DNA from: Nitrospira_D sp019636945 | Lineage (GTDB): Bacteria; Nitrospirota; Nitrospiria; Nitrospirales; Nitrospiraceae | DNA length: 64,000 nucleotides | Direction: 5' to 3' | NCBI RefSeq assembly: GCF_047338595.1 | Contig: NZ_JBLFBO010000004.1 | Coordinates: forward strand, 124,001 to 188,000 | Shown here: piece after piece, positions 43,520-53,202 of the stretch | Layout: each line of letters begins with the position of its first letter | How positions within the stretch are numbered: the stretch's first letter is position 1 | Program-made: the position numbers and the translations under genes | The notes under the pieces: generated by a model | What the model was told of the DNA's origin: nothing | What the model saw: only the letters and a program-made list of their open reading frames with translations | The model's database searches: none

Positions 43520-44683
43520 CTAATTCGGGACGATTCGAAACACCGTGCCGCTCAGCGTGGTCAGATAGAGCTCTCCAAGGCCATCTTGGCCGAAACTTGA
43601 GATGGAGGGAGCTGCCAGCAGCGGCCATTCGGCTTTCTCAATGACCGAGCCGTTGTTCAAGCGGAAACTGCGGACGAACCCGGCACAGAAATCGGCGTAG
43701 AAGTAGGTTCCTTGGATGGCGGGCATGACTTGTCCTCGGTAGACATAGCCGCCGATGACGGAGCAGGCTCCCTTGTCGTGTGTGTATTCTACGATCGGGA
43801 GGGTGAGGGTTCCAGGATTGCAGTTCGATGTTGGATTGAAACAGGCTGATCCTTCCATGAGCCGCCAGCCGTAGTTCAGCCCGCGGCCCGCATGAGGACC
43901 CGTCGACACATTGATCTCTTCTCGCGCACCTTGGCCGACATCGCCGATGTAGAGATCATCGCCGTCAAACGAAAATCGCCAGGGATTGCGTAGTCCATAA
44001 CCCCAGACGAGCGGATGGCCGCTGCCCAAGACGAATGGGTTGAGCGTTCCATTGGTGCAGGCTGTTCCGGTCGAGGGATCGATCCGGAGGAGTTTCCCTA
44101 ATCGGTTTGTGAGGTGCTGCGCATTGTTGCTCGGATCCCCTGCACTACCCCCATCGCCGATTCCTGCATACAGACACCCATCCGGTCCGAATGCCACCAT
44201 ACCCCCGTTGTGGTTGGCGAAGGTCGGATGGGGAATGGAGACCAGGATTGCCTGTGAAGCCGGATCAGCAACGTTCGGATTCGTTGCCGAGGCTAGAAAG
44301 CGGGCAATAATGATCGTGCCGGTGGTATCTGTATAGTGGACGTAGAACCGGCCGTTGGAGTCGTACTGTGGGTCAAAGGCCAGCCCCAGGAGTCCTCGTT
44401 CCCCTCCGCTGGTGATACCGGTTATGGCCAGAAACGTTCCCAGCTCGGTTCCGCTCGTCCTCTCGAGAATCTTGATCGTCCCTCCTTGTTCCACCACAAA
44501 CAGGCGATCGGCATCCCCGGGAGGCGCAGTCAGGAGTATCGGGGCGCTCAGATTCTTCGTAACCGTTTGAAGTTTGAGGCCAGTCAGAGCTGAGGCCGAG
44601 TTCCTGGTCGGGTTTTCGCTGCCGCAGGCAGCGAGTAAGCTGGCCAGGGACAAGCACTGAATTATCAAGCTGGATAGTTTCAT
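43520..44683 (-). CDS. PQQ-dependent sugar dehydrogenase-family lipoprotein
   Basis: 387 residues with a lipobox (LASLLAACGSE). The soluble glucose dehydrogenase/Hhip six-blade fold is clear: GLLGLAFDPQYDSNGRFYVHYTD, HPTFANHNGGMVAFGPDGCLYAGIGDGG, NPWRFSFDGDDLYIGDVGQG, GGYVYRG. Family members oxidise sugars using PQQ, but many bacterial ones lack proven substrate. Anchoring to a membrane suggests a periplasmic role. Confidence 0.9.
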   Translation of the reverse strand: MKLSSLIIQCLSLASLLAACGSENPTRNSASALTGLKLQTVTKNLSAPILLTAPPGDADRLFVVEQGGTIKILERTSGTELGTFLAITGITSGGERGLLGLAFDPQYDSNGRFYVHYTDTTGTIIIARFLASATNPNVADPASQAILVSIPHPTFANHNGGMVAFGPDGCLYAGIGDGGSAGDPSNNAQHLTNRLGKLLRIDPSTGTACTNGTLNPFVLGSGHPLVWGYGLRNPWRFSFDGDDLYIGDVGQGAREEINVSTGPHAGRGLNYGWRLMEGSACFNPTSNCNPGTLTLPIVEYTHDKGACSVIGGYVYRGQVMPAIQGTYFYADFCAGFVRSFRLNNGSVIEKAEWPLLAAPSISSFGQDGLGELYLTTLSGTVFRIVPN

Positions 44684-45037
44684 GCGTAACCTCTTGTTCT
44701 ATATGGAGATGAACGGTCTCTCTCCCTCTCGATCCGGCAGCATCTCTATCGCCCCTAAATAGATGTGAGAGATCTCATGTATCGGTCTCCCAGGGCATAT
44801 TCGAGCAGCGGCTGCCAGTATGGATCAGATTGGGGAGGTGTTTGCAAGGTGACCGTATTTGGTCTTGATCCCTTCCGTGGGACTCCATTAGAATAGCCCA
44901 GCTTTTCGGGTGGCTCGCTTCGAAATCGACTCTGCCCACCTTAGGATTTACCCACTCGCGCATGTACTTTGGATGGGTTGAAGCCACGGAGAGCCGTGCG
45001 ACATCAGGAATCCGTTTAACCAGTAGGAGGATCTCCC
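44684..45037. other. Gap with possible hppA regulatory region
   Basis: About 350 bases. GAGATCTC at about 44769 is a small perfect palindrome. CAGTAGGAGG just before 45038 is the ribosome site of hppA. No gene is supported. Confidence 0.4.
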
Positions 45038-47095
45038 GTGAGTGACTCAGCGATTATCACATTTGCCCTCATCGCGGCCGTGGCGGGCATTGGCTATGGG
45101 TTGTACCTGGCGATGTGGGTGTTCAAGCTTGATGCCGGTAATGCAAAGATGCAGGAAATTGCAAAAGCCATTCAGGAAGGCGCCGGCGCCTACATGAACC
45201 GACAATACAAAACCGTCGGCTATGTCGCGGCGGGTCTGTTCGTCATTCTCGCAGCCGCCGGAGCCGTGTCGGATAAGTTTGGCCTACTCACAGCGGTTGG
45301 GTTCTTGGTCGGCGCGAGCGCGTCGGCGCTCGCCGGCTATGTGGGCATGATCATCGCCGTTCGAGCCAATGTGCGGACGGCCCAGGCCGCGCACAACGGG
45401 CTGAATGCAGCCCTGGTTGTGGCGTTTCGTGGTGGCGCAGTGACGGGCCTCTTGCTGATCGGCCTCGGGCTGCTGGCCATTACAGGGTTCTACACGATCG
45501 CCGAATCGATGGCCGGTCAGGAAAAGGCCATTCATGCGTTGCTGAGTCTTGGATTCGGAGGCAGCTTGATCTCCGTGTTCGCACGGGTCGGTGGCGGGAT
45601 TTATACCAAGGCTGCAGACGTCGGAGCAGACTTGGTCGGCAAAGTGGAGGCAGGGATTCCGGAAGACGATCCACGGAACCCTGCGGTCATCGCGGATAAC
45701 GTGGGTGACAACGTCGGCGATTGCGCAGGCATGGCGGCGGACCTGTTTGAAACCTACGCCGTCACGACGGTCGCGGCGATGGTGCTGGCCTTTACCATGT
45801 TCAAGGGAGCGACGGCTCCGATTCTGTATCCACTGATGTTGGGTGGTATCACGATCTTTGCGACGATCGTCGGCATTCTTTTTGTCAAGGTTGTTCCGGG
45901 TGGCGATATCATGCCCGCCCTGTATAAGGGGTTGTTTGTGGCCGGAGGGATTGCCGCACTGGCTTTCCTGCCCGTGACCTTTATGATCATGGGCGGAGTT
46001 GGCGGCGTCGGTGGATTCAGCTACTACATCGCCGCCCTGCTCGGCTTAGCGGTCACCTTGGCGCTTGTCTTCATCACCGACTACTACACCTCAAAGGAGT
46101 ATGAGCCGGTGAAGTATATTTCGAAAGCCAGTGAAACCGGTCATGCGACCAACATCATCGCCGGTCTGGCGGTGGGGATGCAGTCGACAGCGGCTCCTGT
46201 CGTGGTGATTTCCATGGCGATCCTCGGTAGCTACTGGGTCTGTGGCGGTGCTGAGTCCGGTGGGCTGTACGGTGTGGCGGTTGCGGCCGTGGCCATGCTT
46301 TCGATGGCCGGGATTGTGGTCGCGATCGATGCGTTTGGCCCGATTACGGACAATGCCGGCGGTATCGCCGAAATGTCGCATCTGGGTAAAGAAGTTCGGG
46401 ACATCACTGATCCATTGGATGCCGTGGGCAATACGACGAAGGCCGTCACCAAGGGTTATGCCATCGGGTCTGCCGGGTTGGCGGCCGTGGTGCTCTTTGC
46501 CGAATACTCGCGGGAAGTCGCAGCACATAATCCGGCGCTGGCGGCCTTCGATCTTTCAAATCCGAAAGTCTTGGTCGGTCTCTTTCTGGGCGGGATGTTG
46601 CCGTTTATCTTCGGCTCCATGTGTATGAGGGCCGTCGGTGAAGCAGGTGGGTTGATTGTGGAAGAAGTGCGCCGTCAGTTCCGGACGATCAAGGGAATTA
46701 TGGAAGGCACGGGCAAGCCGGAGTACGGCACTTGTGTCGACATCGTGACTCAGGCCGCGATCCAAAAGATGATGATCCCCGGGTTGATCCCGGTGGTGTC
46801 GCCGGTGGTGATCGGTTTGGTGCTGGGCCCGCAAGCGCTCGGCGGGGTGTTAGTCGGCAGTATCGTCACCGGGCTCTTTGTCGCGATTTCGATGACGAGT
46901 GGAGGCGGTGCTTGGGACAATGCGAAGAAATTTATCGAAGAACAAGGGTTGAAGGGTACCGACACCCATAAGGCGGCGGTGACCGGTGACACGGTCGGTG
47001 ATCCGTATAAGGATACGGCGGGACCGGCTGTCAATCCGATGATCAAGGTCATCAATATCGTCGCCCTGCTCATCGTGTCGTTGATTGCAGGCTAG
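45038..47095 (+). CDS. hppA: K+-independent proton-pumping membrane pyrophosphatase
   Basis: 685 residues from a GTG start at 45038 with AGGAGG upstream. It converts pyrophosphate hydrolysis into a proton gradient across the inner membrane. About sixteen hydrophobic helices; the catalytic sequence DVGADLVGKVEAGIPEDDPRN and DNVGDNVGDCAGMAADLFE is intact. In the K+-dependence motif the residue after GNTT is Lys (GNTTKAVTKGYAIGSAG), which in this family marks K+-independent enzymes. Useful for an energy-limited nitrite oxidiser. A strong hairpin follows at 47131. Confidence 0.96.
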   Translation: MSDSAIITFALIAAVAGIGYGLYLAMWVFKLDAGNAKMQEIAKAIQEGAGAYMNRQYKTVGYVAAGLFVILAAAGAVSDKFGLLTAVGFLVGASASALAGYVGMIIAVRANVRTAQAAHNGLNAALVVAFRGGAVTGLLLIGLGLLAITGFYTIAESMAGQEKAIHALLSLGFGGSLISVFARVGGGIYTKAADVGADLVGKVEAGIPEDDPRNPAVIADNVGDNVGDCAGMAADLFETYAVTTVAAMVLAFTMFKGATAPILYPLMLGGITIFATIVGILFVKVVPGGDIMPALYKGLFVAGGIAALAFLPVTFMIMGGVGGVGGFSYYIAALLGLAVTLALVFITDYYTSKEYEPVKYISKASETGHATNIIAGLAVGMQSTAAPVVVISMAILGSYWVCGGAESGGLYGVAVAAVAMLSMAGIVVAIDAFGPITDNAGGIAEMSHLGKEVRDITDPLDAVGNTTKAVTKGYAIGSAGLAAVVLFAEYSREVAAHNPALAAFDLSNPKVLVGLFLGGMLPFIFGSMCMRAVGEAGGLIVEEVRRQFRTIKGIMEGTGKPEYGTCVDIVTQAAIQKMMIPGLIPVVSPVVIGLVLGPQALGGVLVGSIVTGLFVAISMTSGGGAWDNAKKFIEEQGLKGTDTHKAAVTGDTVGDPYKDTAGPAVNPMIKVINIVALLIVSLIAG

Positions 47096-47130
47096 GTTCA
47101 TTACGACTTTATAAGCTGATTTCGACGATG

Positions 47131-47161
47131 AAGCGCCGTGTCCGACCAGGACACGGCGCTT
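47131..47161 (+). terminator. Hairpin after hppA
   Basis: AAGCGCCGTGTCC (47131-47143) pairs perfectly with GGACACGGCGCTT (47149-47161) around GACCA: 13 base pairs. GTCGTTTCC follows, so the T-tract is modest. It lies 35 bases after the hppA stop. Confidence 0.65.
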
Positions 47162-47273
47162 GTCGTTTCCGCCCTTGCCTTGACGGGTTTCTGTTCCCTA
47201 GAGTAATGTGCATGTATGGTCGGTGGTTGCGAGCTGACCGCGAGGATTTCCCTGGGTGACAGGAGGTGCTCGA

Positions 47274-47471
47274 ATGGAAAAGCAGGAACGAAAGCAAGAG
47301 CCGCGACGAGAACCACAAGGCAAGGAAGAGGTCAAGGCCAACCCGAAAGTCGTGGAGACCGGGAAGAAGCTGAAGGAAGATATCGACAAGCTGGTTGATG
47401 AAATTGACGACGTTCTCGAGAAGAATGCGGAGGAATTTGTAAAGAACTATGTGCAAAAAGGCGGTGAATAG
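47274..47471 (+). CDS. pup: Prokaryotic ubiquitin-like protein Pup
   Basis: 65 residues from the ATG at 47274, with AGGAGGTG upstream. It is charged and probably mostly disordered, with a helix EDIDKLVDEIDDVLEKNAEE and the Pup C-terminus EEFVKNYVQKGGE. The final Glu means no deamidation by Dop is required before ligation by PafA. In actinobacteria Pup targets proteins to the proteasome; presence in Nitrospira is known from genomes. No proteasome, PafA or Dop gene lies in this window. Confidence 0.94.
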   Translation: MEKQERKQEPRREPQGKEEVKANPKVVETGKKLKEDIDKLVDEIDDVLEKNAEEFVKNYVQKGGE

Positions 47472-47639
47472 TCTGGTGATCCCCTTCGAATCTCTTTCAT
47501 TCCCTCTTGCCGGTACCCCGTTGGTGTTTCCTCTCTGCGTTGTTTGACAAAGAAGCAGCGACTTATTAGAGTCTGGCTCGTTTCCCTGAGTGTCCTATCC
47601 TGAATCGTCTCATGGCCCAGGTGTATGAAGGAGGCAGCG

Positions 47640-49337
47640 GTGAAGTCTAAGCTCTGGGTCTTTCGGCAAGTTGATCCGATCCAACGCGGCCGTCTCTCGC
47701 AGGCCCTCTCCATTTCTTCCGCAACCGCCTCGTTGTTGCTCAACCGAGGTGTGACGAATGTGGACCAGGCCTTGGCCTGGATGTCCCCGCTCCAAGCACA
47801 TGATCCCTTCTTGATTCCCGACATCGAGCGGGCCGTCGACCGCTTGCATCAGGCGATGCAACGGCGGGAGCGGGTCTGCTTTTATGGCGACTATGATGTG
47901 GACGGTATGTCGGCAACCAGTGTGTACGTGTCATTTTTTCGCGATCTCGGAGCGTATGTCCGAGCCTACGTACCGCATCGCCTGCGTGAAGGGTATGGAC
48001 TCAATGAACATGCGATTCGAGCCCTGGCGCAGGACGGCATCACGTTATTGGTGACGTCCGATTGTGGGACGACGTCACATCGTGAGATTGCCCTCGCGAG
48101 TCAACTGGGGATCGATGTGATCGTGACGGATCACCATCAGAGCGACATGGAGATGGTGCCGGCGTTAGCCGTGATGAACCCTCATCGGCCGGATGCGCAG
48201 TATCCGTTTCATGGACTCTGTTCAGGTGGTCTCGCGTACAAAGTTGTGCAGGCGTATGAGCAAACGTATGGCTCTGGTTCCGTACCCCTCGAGTCCTTGT
48301 TGGACCTGGTGGCGCTGGCGACCATCGCCGATGTGGTTCCGCTCCAAGACGAAAATCGACTGTTTGTTCGCGAGGGCCTGGCTCAGATTTCGCGTGGATC
48401 CCGTTGTGGCCTCCGGGCCTTGAAGCAGGTCGCCGGTGTGACCCGTGACTGCGCGGCGGATACGATCGCGTTTAAACTCGCGCCTCGGTTGAACGCCGCA
48501 GGGCGGTTGGATGAGGCGCTCAAAGGAGTCCGGCTGTTGACGACAGAGTCGGAAGGGGAAGCTCACGCGTTGGCCGAGGAGCTGGATCAGCTGAATCACA
48601 GGCGACGGGAACTCGAAGCGACCATCCTTGATGAGGCATTGACGCAGGTCGAGTCGCAGGAGTTGCCCGGAGGCATCGTATTATATGCACGAGGGTGGCA
48701 TCTTGGGGTCGTTGGTATTGTGGCGGCCCGTATCATGGAACGCTTTCATCGTCCGACGATCATCATTGCAATTAATGAAGACGGGATCGGTAAAGGTTCA
48801 GCGAGGACTGTGCCGGGGTTTGATCTCTATCAGGCATTGGCCGGATGCCGAGATCTGCTGATCGCGTTTGGAGGCCATCCCAGTGCCGCGGGAGTAACGA
48901 TCAAGGAAGAGCGATTACCGGAGTTCGCCGAACGGTTTGCTGCCACGGCCGAGGCCTGGATGCGCGGGACACAAACCGTTCCGATGTTGCACCTGGATTC
49001 CGAACTGCGGCTGGACGAGGTCACGTTACAGCTGATCCGAGAAATCGGGACGCTGCATCCATTCGGCGCGGGCAATCCAGAGCCGACCTTTGCCGTGAGG
49101 GGATTGAACGTCCTGCAGGCCCGCGTCGTGGGGGAGAAGCATTTGAAGATGACGGTTCGGCAGGGCGGGTCGGTACCGTTTGACAGTATCGGATTCGGAA
49201 TGAAGTCCCTCGAAGAACAGGGATTGTCGCTCAAGACGCCGATCGATGTCGCATTTACGCCAGAGCTCAATCACTGGAACGGGCATGACCGAATCCAATT
49301 GCGTATTCGAGACATACGGGCGGCGGGAATCGAGTAA
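47640..49337 (+). CDS. recJ: Single-stranded-DNA exonuclease RecJ
   Basis: 565 residues from the GTG at 47640; AAGGAGG overlaps the in-frame ATG at 47625, so the GTG is the preferred start. It digests single-stranded DNA 5'->3' in recombination and repair. Motifs DHH-family: FYGDYDVDGMSATSVY, LVTSDCGTTSH and VIVTDHHQSDME, plus APRLNAAGRLDEA and GWHLGVVGIVAARI in the second half, and a C-terminal DHHA1 and OB-type part. Length is standard. Three bases separate it from rel. Confidence 0.95.
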   Translation: MKSKLWVFRQVDPIQRGRLSQALSISSATASLLLNRGVTNVDQALAWMSPLQAHDPFLIPDIERAVDRLHQAMQRRERVCFYGDYDVDGMSATSVYVSFFRDLGAYVRAYVPHRLREGYGLNEHAIRALAQDGITLLVTSDCGTTSHREIALASQLGIDVIVTDHHQSDMEMVPALAVMNPHRPDAQYPFHGLCSGGLAYKVVQAYEQTYGSGSVPLESLLDLVALATIADVVPLQDENRLFVREGLAQISRGSRCGLRALKQVAGVTRDCAADTIAFKLAPRLNAAGRLDEALKGVRLLTTESEGEAHALAEELDQLNHRRRELEATILDEALTQVESQELPGGIVLYARGWHLGVVGIVAARIMERFHRPTIIIAINEDGIGKGSARTVPGFDLYQALAGCRDLLIAFGGHPSAAGVTIKEERLPEFAERFAATAEAWMRGTQTVPMLHLDSELRLDEVTLQLIREIGTLHPFGAGNPEPTFAVRGLNVLQARVVGEKHLKMTVRQGGSVPFDSIGFGMKSLEEQGLSLKTPIDVAFTPELNHWNGHDRIQLRIRDIRAAGIE

Positions 49338-49340
49338 CCG

Positions 49341-51515
49341 ATGAAGTACGAAACGGTCACGAGCATCGATCAGTTGCTGGATCGGGTGCAATCGTATCAG
49401 CCCGATGCCGATCTTGGGATGGTGCGAAAGGCCTATGAATTTTCTGCGAAGGCGCATGAAGGTCAAACACGCCGTTCCGGGGAGCCCTATGTCAAACATC
49501 CCGTCGCCGTGGCGGGCGTGCTGACCTCATTGAAAACCGATGTGACGGCGATCGTCGCCGGGCTGCTGCATGATACGTTGGAAGATACGGTGGCGACGGC
49601 CGGCGAGTTGGAACGGGAGTTCGGCAAGGATGTGGTGCATCTCGTCGATGGAGTGACGAAAATCGGGAAGATCACGTTTAAGAGTTCCGAGGAGAAACAA
49701 GCCGAGAATTTCCGCAAAATGGTTTTGTCGATGGCGGATGATATTCGCGTCGTGATCATTAAGCTCGCCGATCGACTTCATAATATGCGAACGCTTGAGC
49801 ATCTCAGCGAGGGAAAGCGTCTTGAGATTGCGCAGGAGACCCTGGAGATCTATGCGCCATTGGCCAATCGGATCGGGGTCGGGTGGGTGAAGAATGAACT
49901 GGAAGACCTCTGCCTCAAACACCTGAAGCCGGATGTGTACGAGATGTTACGGGTGCGTGTGGCGAAGCGTGATGAAGATCGTCAGCAGTACATTCAAGAG
50001 GTGCGGGAACTGGTCAAGAAAGCTTTGGGAGAACATGGTTTGTCCGGAGCCGTCTATGGCCGACCCAAGCATCTCTATGGCGTCTATCAAAAAATGAAGA
50101 AACAGGCGATCTCCTTCGAAGAGGTCTACGATCTCACCGCCTTGCGGATCATTACCGATACGAAGATGAACTGTTATGCGCTGCTGGGTGTGATTCACTC
50201 GCTGTGGCGCCCGCTTCCCGGCCGTTTCAAGGACTACATCGCCATTCCAAAATCCAATCTGTATCAATCGCTCCACACCACCGTGGTCGGACCCAAGGGC
50301 GAACATGTTGAATTCCAGATCAGAACGGAAGAAATGCATCGCGTGGCCGAATACGGGATTGCGGCGCATTGGAAATATAAGGAGCAGGGGCGTGTCCAGG
50401 ATAAGGACAGCAAAGCCTTTGGGTGGCTGAGGCAGTTCATCGAATGGCAAAGCGATTTGCCGGACAATCGTCAGTTCATGGATTCCGTCAAACTCGAATT
50501 GTTCCACGATGTCGTCTATGTCTTCACGCCCAAAGGAACGGTCAAAGAGCTGCCGAAAGATTCGACCCCGGTTGATTTTGCCTATGCGATCCATACCGAG
50601 GTCGGCGACCATTGTGTGGGAGCAAAGGTGAACGGCAAGATTGTGCCGCTCAAATACGAGCTGGAGAGCGGCGACACGATTGAAATTCTGACCTCGCCGA
50701 ATCAGACGCCGCACAAAGATTGGCTGAAGTTTGTCCGTACCTCACGGGCGAAGACAAAAATCAAACACTGGATCAAAGCCGAAGAGCAGAAGCGAAGCTT
50801 AGAGATCGGTCGGCGATTACTGGAGACGGAATTCCGTCGGCATGGATTGGCCCCTGCTCAAGTATTGAAGTCGAGCGAATTGGTTGAGGTTGCCAAGCAA
50901 GAAGGATACGAAACGACCGATGAACTGACGATTGCCATTGGGTTTGGGCATATTGCGACGGCCCAGATTGTCAATCGGCTGGTTACACCGGCATCCGGGA
51001 CCACACCGGTTGTCCCTGAACCCTCAACATCCCAGAAGGTCTTGAGCGGCCGAGGCGGAGAACAGAGTGTTCAGGTCAAGGGTGGGCGTGATTTGCTGAT
51101 GCAGTTGTCCCGCTGCTGTAATCCGGTCCCCGGCGATCGAATCTTAGGTTATATCACTCGAGGAAGAGGACTCACGATCCACTCCGTGGATTGTCCGAAT
51201 CTGGAGGCATTGGACTATGACCGGGCTCGGTTGGTGGAGGTGGAATGGGATACCGCTGCTCCCAGCCTCCATGCGGTCAAGATCGCCGTCATTGCCGAAG
51301 ATAGAACCGGTGTGTTGGCGAATGTCTCCTCGGCGATCGCTGAATGCAAAGCAAATATCAGCCGCGCTGAGATCATTACGCGGGAAGACCGCAAGGCCGA
51401 GTTGGATTTTATTGTAGAGGTTGCCGACACGGCTCATTTGAATCGAGTCCTGAAAACCATTGAACGGATCGATGGTGTGATTACCTCACGGCGAATTCGG
51501 TCGTGGCAGCATTGA
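49341..51515 (+). CDS. rel: Bifunctional (p)ppGpp synthetase/hydrolase (Rel/SpoT)
   Basis: 724 residues. An HD hydrolase domain (AGLLHDTLEDT, ADRLHNMRTLEHLS), a synthetase domain (RIITDTKMNCYALLGVIH, RFKDYIAIPKSNLYQSLHTTVVGPKGEHVEFQIRT), a TGS domain (YVFTPKGTVKELPKDSTPVDFAYAIHTEVG) and a C-terminal ACT domain are in order. The RFKD motif (not EFDD of monofunctional RelA) and intact HD site indicate both activities. It controls growth and stress responses through (p)ppGpp. Starts ATG three bases after recJ, so co-transcription is likely. Confidence 0.96.
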   Translation: MKYETVTSIDQLLDRVQSYQPDADLGMVRKAYEFSAKAHEGQTRRSGEPYVKHPVAVAGVLTSLKTDVTAIVAGLLHDTLEDTVATAGELEREFGKDVVHLVDGVTKIGKITFKSSEEKQAENFRKMVLSMADDIRVVIIKLADRLHNMRTLEHLSEGKRLEIAQETLEIYAPLANRIGVGWVKNELEDLCLKHLKPDVYEMLRVRVAKRDEDRQQYIQEVRELVKKALGEHGLSGAVYGRPKHLYGVYQKMKKQAISFEEVYDLTALRIITDTKMNCYALLGVIHSLWRPLPGRFKDYIAIPKSNLYQSLHTTVVGPKGEHVEFQIRTEEMHRVAEYGIAAHWKYKEQGRVQDKDSKAFGWLRQFIEWQSDLPDNRQFMDSVKLELFHDVVYVFTPKGTVKELPKDSTPVDFAYAIHTEVGDHCVGAKVNGKIVPLKYELESGDTIEILTSPNQTPHKDWLKFVRTSRAKTKIKHWIKAEEQKRSLEIGRRLLETEFRRHGLAPAQVLKSSELVEVAKQEGYETTDELTIAIGFGHIATAQIVNRLVTPASGTTPVVPEPSTSQKVLSGRGGEQSVQVKGGRDLLMQLSRCCNPVPGDRILGYITRGRGLTIHSVDCPNLEALDYDRARLVEVEWDTAAPSLHAVKIAVIAEDRTGVLANVSSAIAECKANISRAEIITREDRKAELDFIVEVADTAHLNRVLKTIERIDGVITSRRIRSWQH

Positions 51516-51599
51516 TCAAGATGAGGGTTGAGGGTCGGGCTTCATTTGGGATCAGGAAGCAGTATGTTGTCTGAAGCGCCAGAGTAGTTTTTAGGACGG

Positions 51600-52076
51600 T
51601 TAGGGTTGGCCGAACTGTAATTTTGATCCTTTCTCGATCTTATATCCGTCAACCGTTCCCCCAGCGATCTCAAGAACGTACACCGCGTCATCACTGTTCG
51701 GGCGATATTGCGGGCAGGAGTCATCACTCTTCGTGCAAATCGGCACATTGCGCTCGATGTGTGTCACGCGTTTCTTCCCGTCAATCCAGATGAGGTCGAG
51801 CGCGATCTTGGTGTTCTTCATCCAGAAGTTCCAGGCCTGGGGTTGGCCGAAGAAAAACAGCATGCCGTGGTCCTTTTTGAGCTGGTCTCGATACATCAGC
51901 CCCACCGAGCGCTTTAATGGCGTGTCGGCGACCTCGGCCTTGATCGTGACGCCAGACGGCGTTTGAATGGAGACCAGGTCAGATCCTGCGGCGCGGCTTG
52001 CCGGTACGTCGATGGCAAGGAATCCACCGGTGATGACGAGATAGAGAACAAGCCCAGCTGAGAGTGTTTGGCGCAT
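51600..52076 (-). CDS. DUF192 family exported protein
   Basis: 158 residues with an N-terminal signal (LVLYLVITGGFLAIDVPASRAAG). The DUF192 signature is present: VEVADTPLKRSVGLMYRDQL-like, GMLFFFGQPQAWNFWMKNTKIALDLIWID and DAVYVLEIAGGTVDGYKIEKGS. Members are small secreted proteins of unknown role. It is convergent with rel and stands alone. Confidence 0.92.
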   Translation of the reverse strand: MRQTLSAGLVLYLVITGGFLAIDVPASRAAGSDLVSIQTPSGVTIKAEVADTPLKRSVGLMYRDQLKKDHGMLFFFGQPQAWNFWMKNTKIALDLIWIDGKKRVTHIERNVPICTKSDDSCPQYRPNSDDAVYVLEIAGGTVDGYKIEKGSKLQFGQP

Positions 52077-52207
52077 CAGCGCATCCTAATGATCGCGACC
52101 TTCTTCAGTCAAGAAGGCTGGCTGGGTGAGGCTGGTGATGGGTCCCACCATGTTGCAATCTCGTCGCGTCTTGTGCGATTCTCCAGCGCTAATCAAGCGA
52201 GGAACTT

Positions 52208-52393
52208 ATGCAAGAGAAGCGGCGGGTGTTGTACAAAAAAGGCGTGTTCGTGTGTCCTGGGTGTCGTCAGTCTTATGTTCAGGAGAAATGGATCGAGGAG
52301 TGGCGGATTCGTTGTCACCGCTGCACCTATCGGGGAACGCTGACCGAAGTGTCGGTGGAAGAGCATATGGAGGAAGAGACATTCCGACACTAA
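52208..52393 (+). CDS. Small zinc-ribbon protein
   Basis: 61 residues: GVFVCPGCRQSYVQEKWIEEWRIRCHRCTYRGTLTEVSVE. Two C-x2-C pairs (CPGC and CHRC) would form a zinc ribbon. ATG at 52208 follows GAGGAACTT. No partner is evident; such proteins often bind RNA or act as adaptors. Confidence 0.75.
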   Translation: MQEKRRVLYKKGVFVCPGCRQSYVQEKWIEEWRIRCHRCTYRGTLTEVSVEEHMEEETFRH

Positions 52394-52427
52394 GCATCTG
52401 ACCGTTTATTATCTGGACCATCACCCT

Positions 52428-53069
52428 GTGGCCGCACTCTGCACGCAGCATTCGTCTCCAACCCCCTCCCTGTCTTTTATTGCTATAGCCCTGCTGCTCT
52501 TCACGCTCTCCACCGGCTGTGCCTCGAGATCCTGGGCGGACGAGGCCTTTCCGGTCGTGAAGATTCTCGTGACGTACCACTCATCTTCCGGCAATACAGA
52601 GCGGATGGCGGAGGCGGTCGTTGAGGGGGCCCGGTCTGTGCCGAATACCGTGGTGGTGCTTAGACGTGTAAATCTGGTCACGGCGGAAGATCTGTTCTCC
52701 TCCGATGCGGTGATCGTCGGGTCACCGGTCTACTGGTCCAACATGTCCGGAGAGGTCAAAACGTTCTTCGACAATTGGCAGTTCAAGTTCGGTGTGTTTC
52801 CCGAGTTCAAAATGAAGAACAAAGTCGGTGCGGCGTTTGCGACCGGAGGACAGGTCTCCAGCGGCAAGGAAGTGACGATGCTGACGATTCTTGCCGCCAT
52901 GCTGGGCAATCAGATGATCGTAGTAAGCGGCGGAGGTGCATTCGGAGCATCCGCCACAACAGAAGGCGACAGTCCGGGGATAGACAAGAACGAACTGGCC
53001 GATGCGAGGGCTCTGGGTCAACGAGTTGCAGATGTCGCCAAACTGATCAGTAGAGCCTCTGCTAAGTAA
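52428..53069 (+). CDS. Lipoprotein flavodoxin/NAD(P)H:quinone oxidoreductase-like
   Basis: 213 residues from a GTG at 52428. A lipobox (FIAIALLLFTLSTGCASRSW) precedes a flavodoxin fold with the FMN-binding TYHSSSGNTERMAEAV loop, VIVGSPVYWSNMSGEVKTFFDNW and GGGAFGASATTEGDSP. This is the WrbA-type layout. Flavodoxin-fold proteins are normally cytoplasmic, so a lipid-anchored one is unusual; it could reduce quinones or serve as an electron carrier at the membrane. Signal prediction is by eye. Confidence 0.84.
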   Translation: MAALCTQHSSPTPSLSFIAIALLLFTLSTGCASRSWADEAFPVVKILVTYHSSSGNTERMAEAVVEGARSVPNTVVVLRRVNLVTAEDLFSSDAVIVGSPVYWSNMSGEVKTFFDNWQFKFGVFPEFKMKNKVGAAFATGGQVSSGKEVTMLTILAAMLGNQMIVVSGGGAFGASATTEGDSPGIDKNELADARALGQRVADVAKLISRASAK

Positions 53070-53202
53070 ACTGATTCTTGCGCAGGCACCTTCCATCGAC
53101 AAACATATAGGAGCCATTGGAATGGAGGCGTATCCGGAGGAAGAGTGCTGTGCGGTGAAGCGGTGAACGTCTCGGTGCGGTTTCAGTAAGAAGACAAGTT
53201 GA

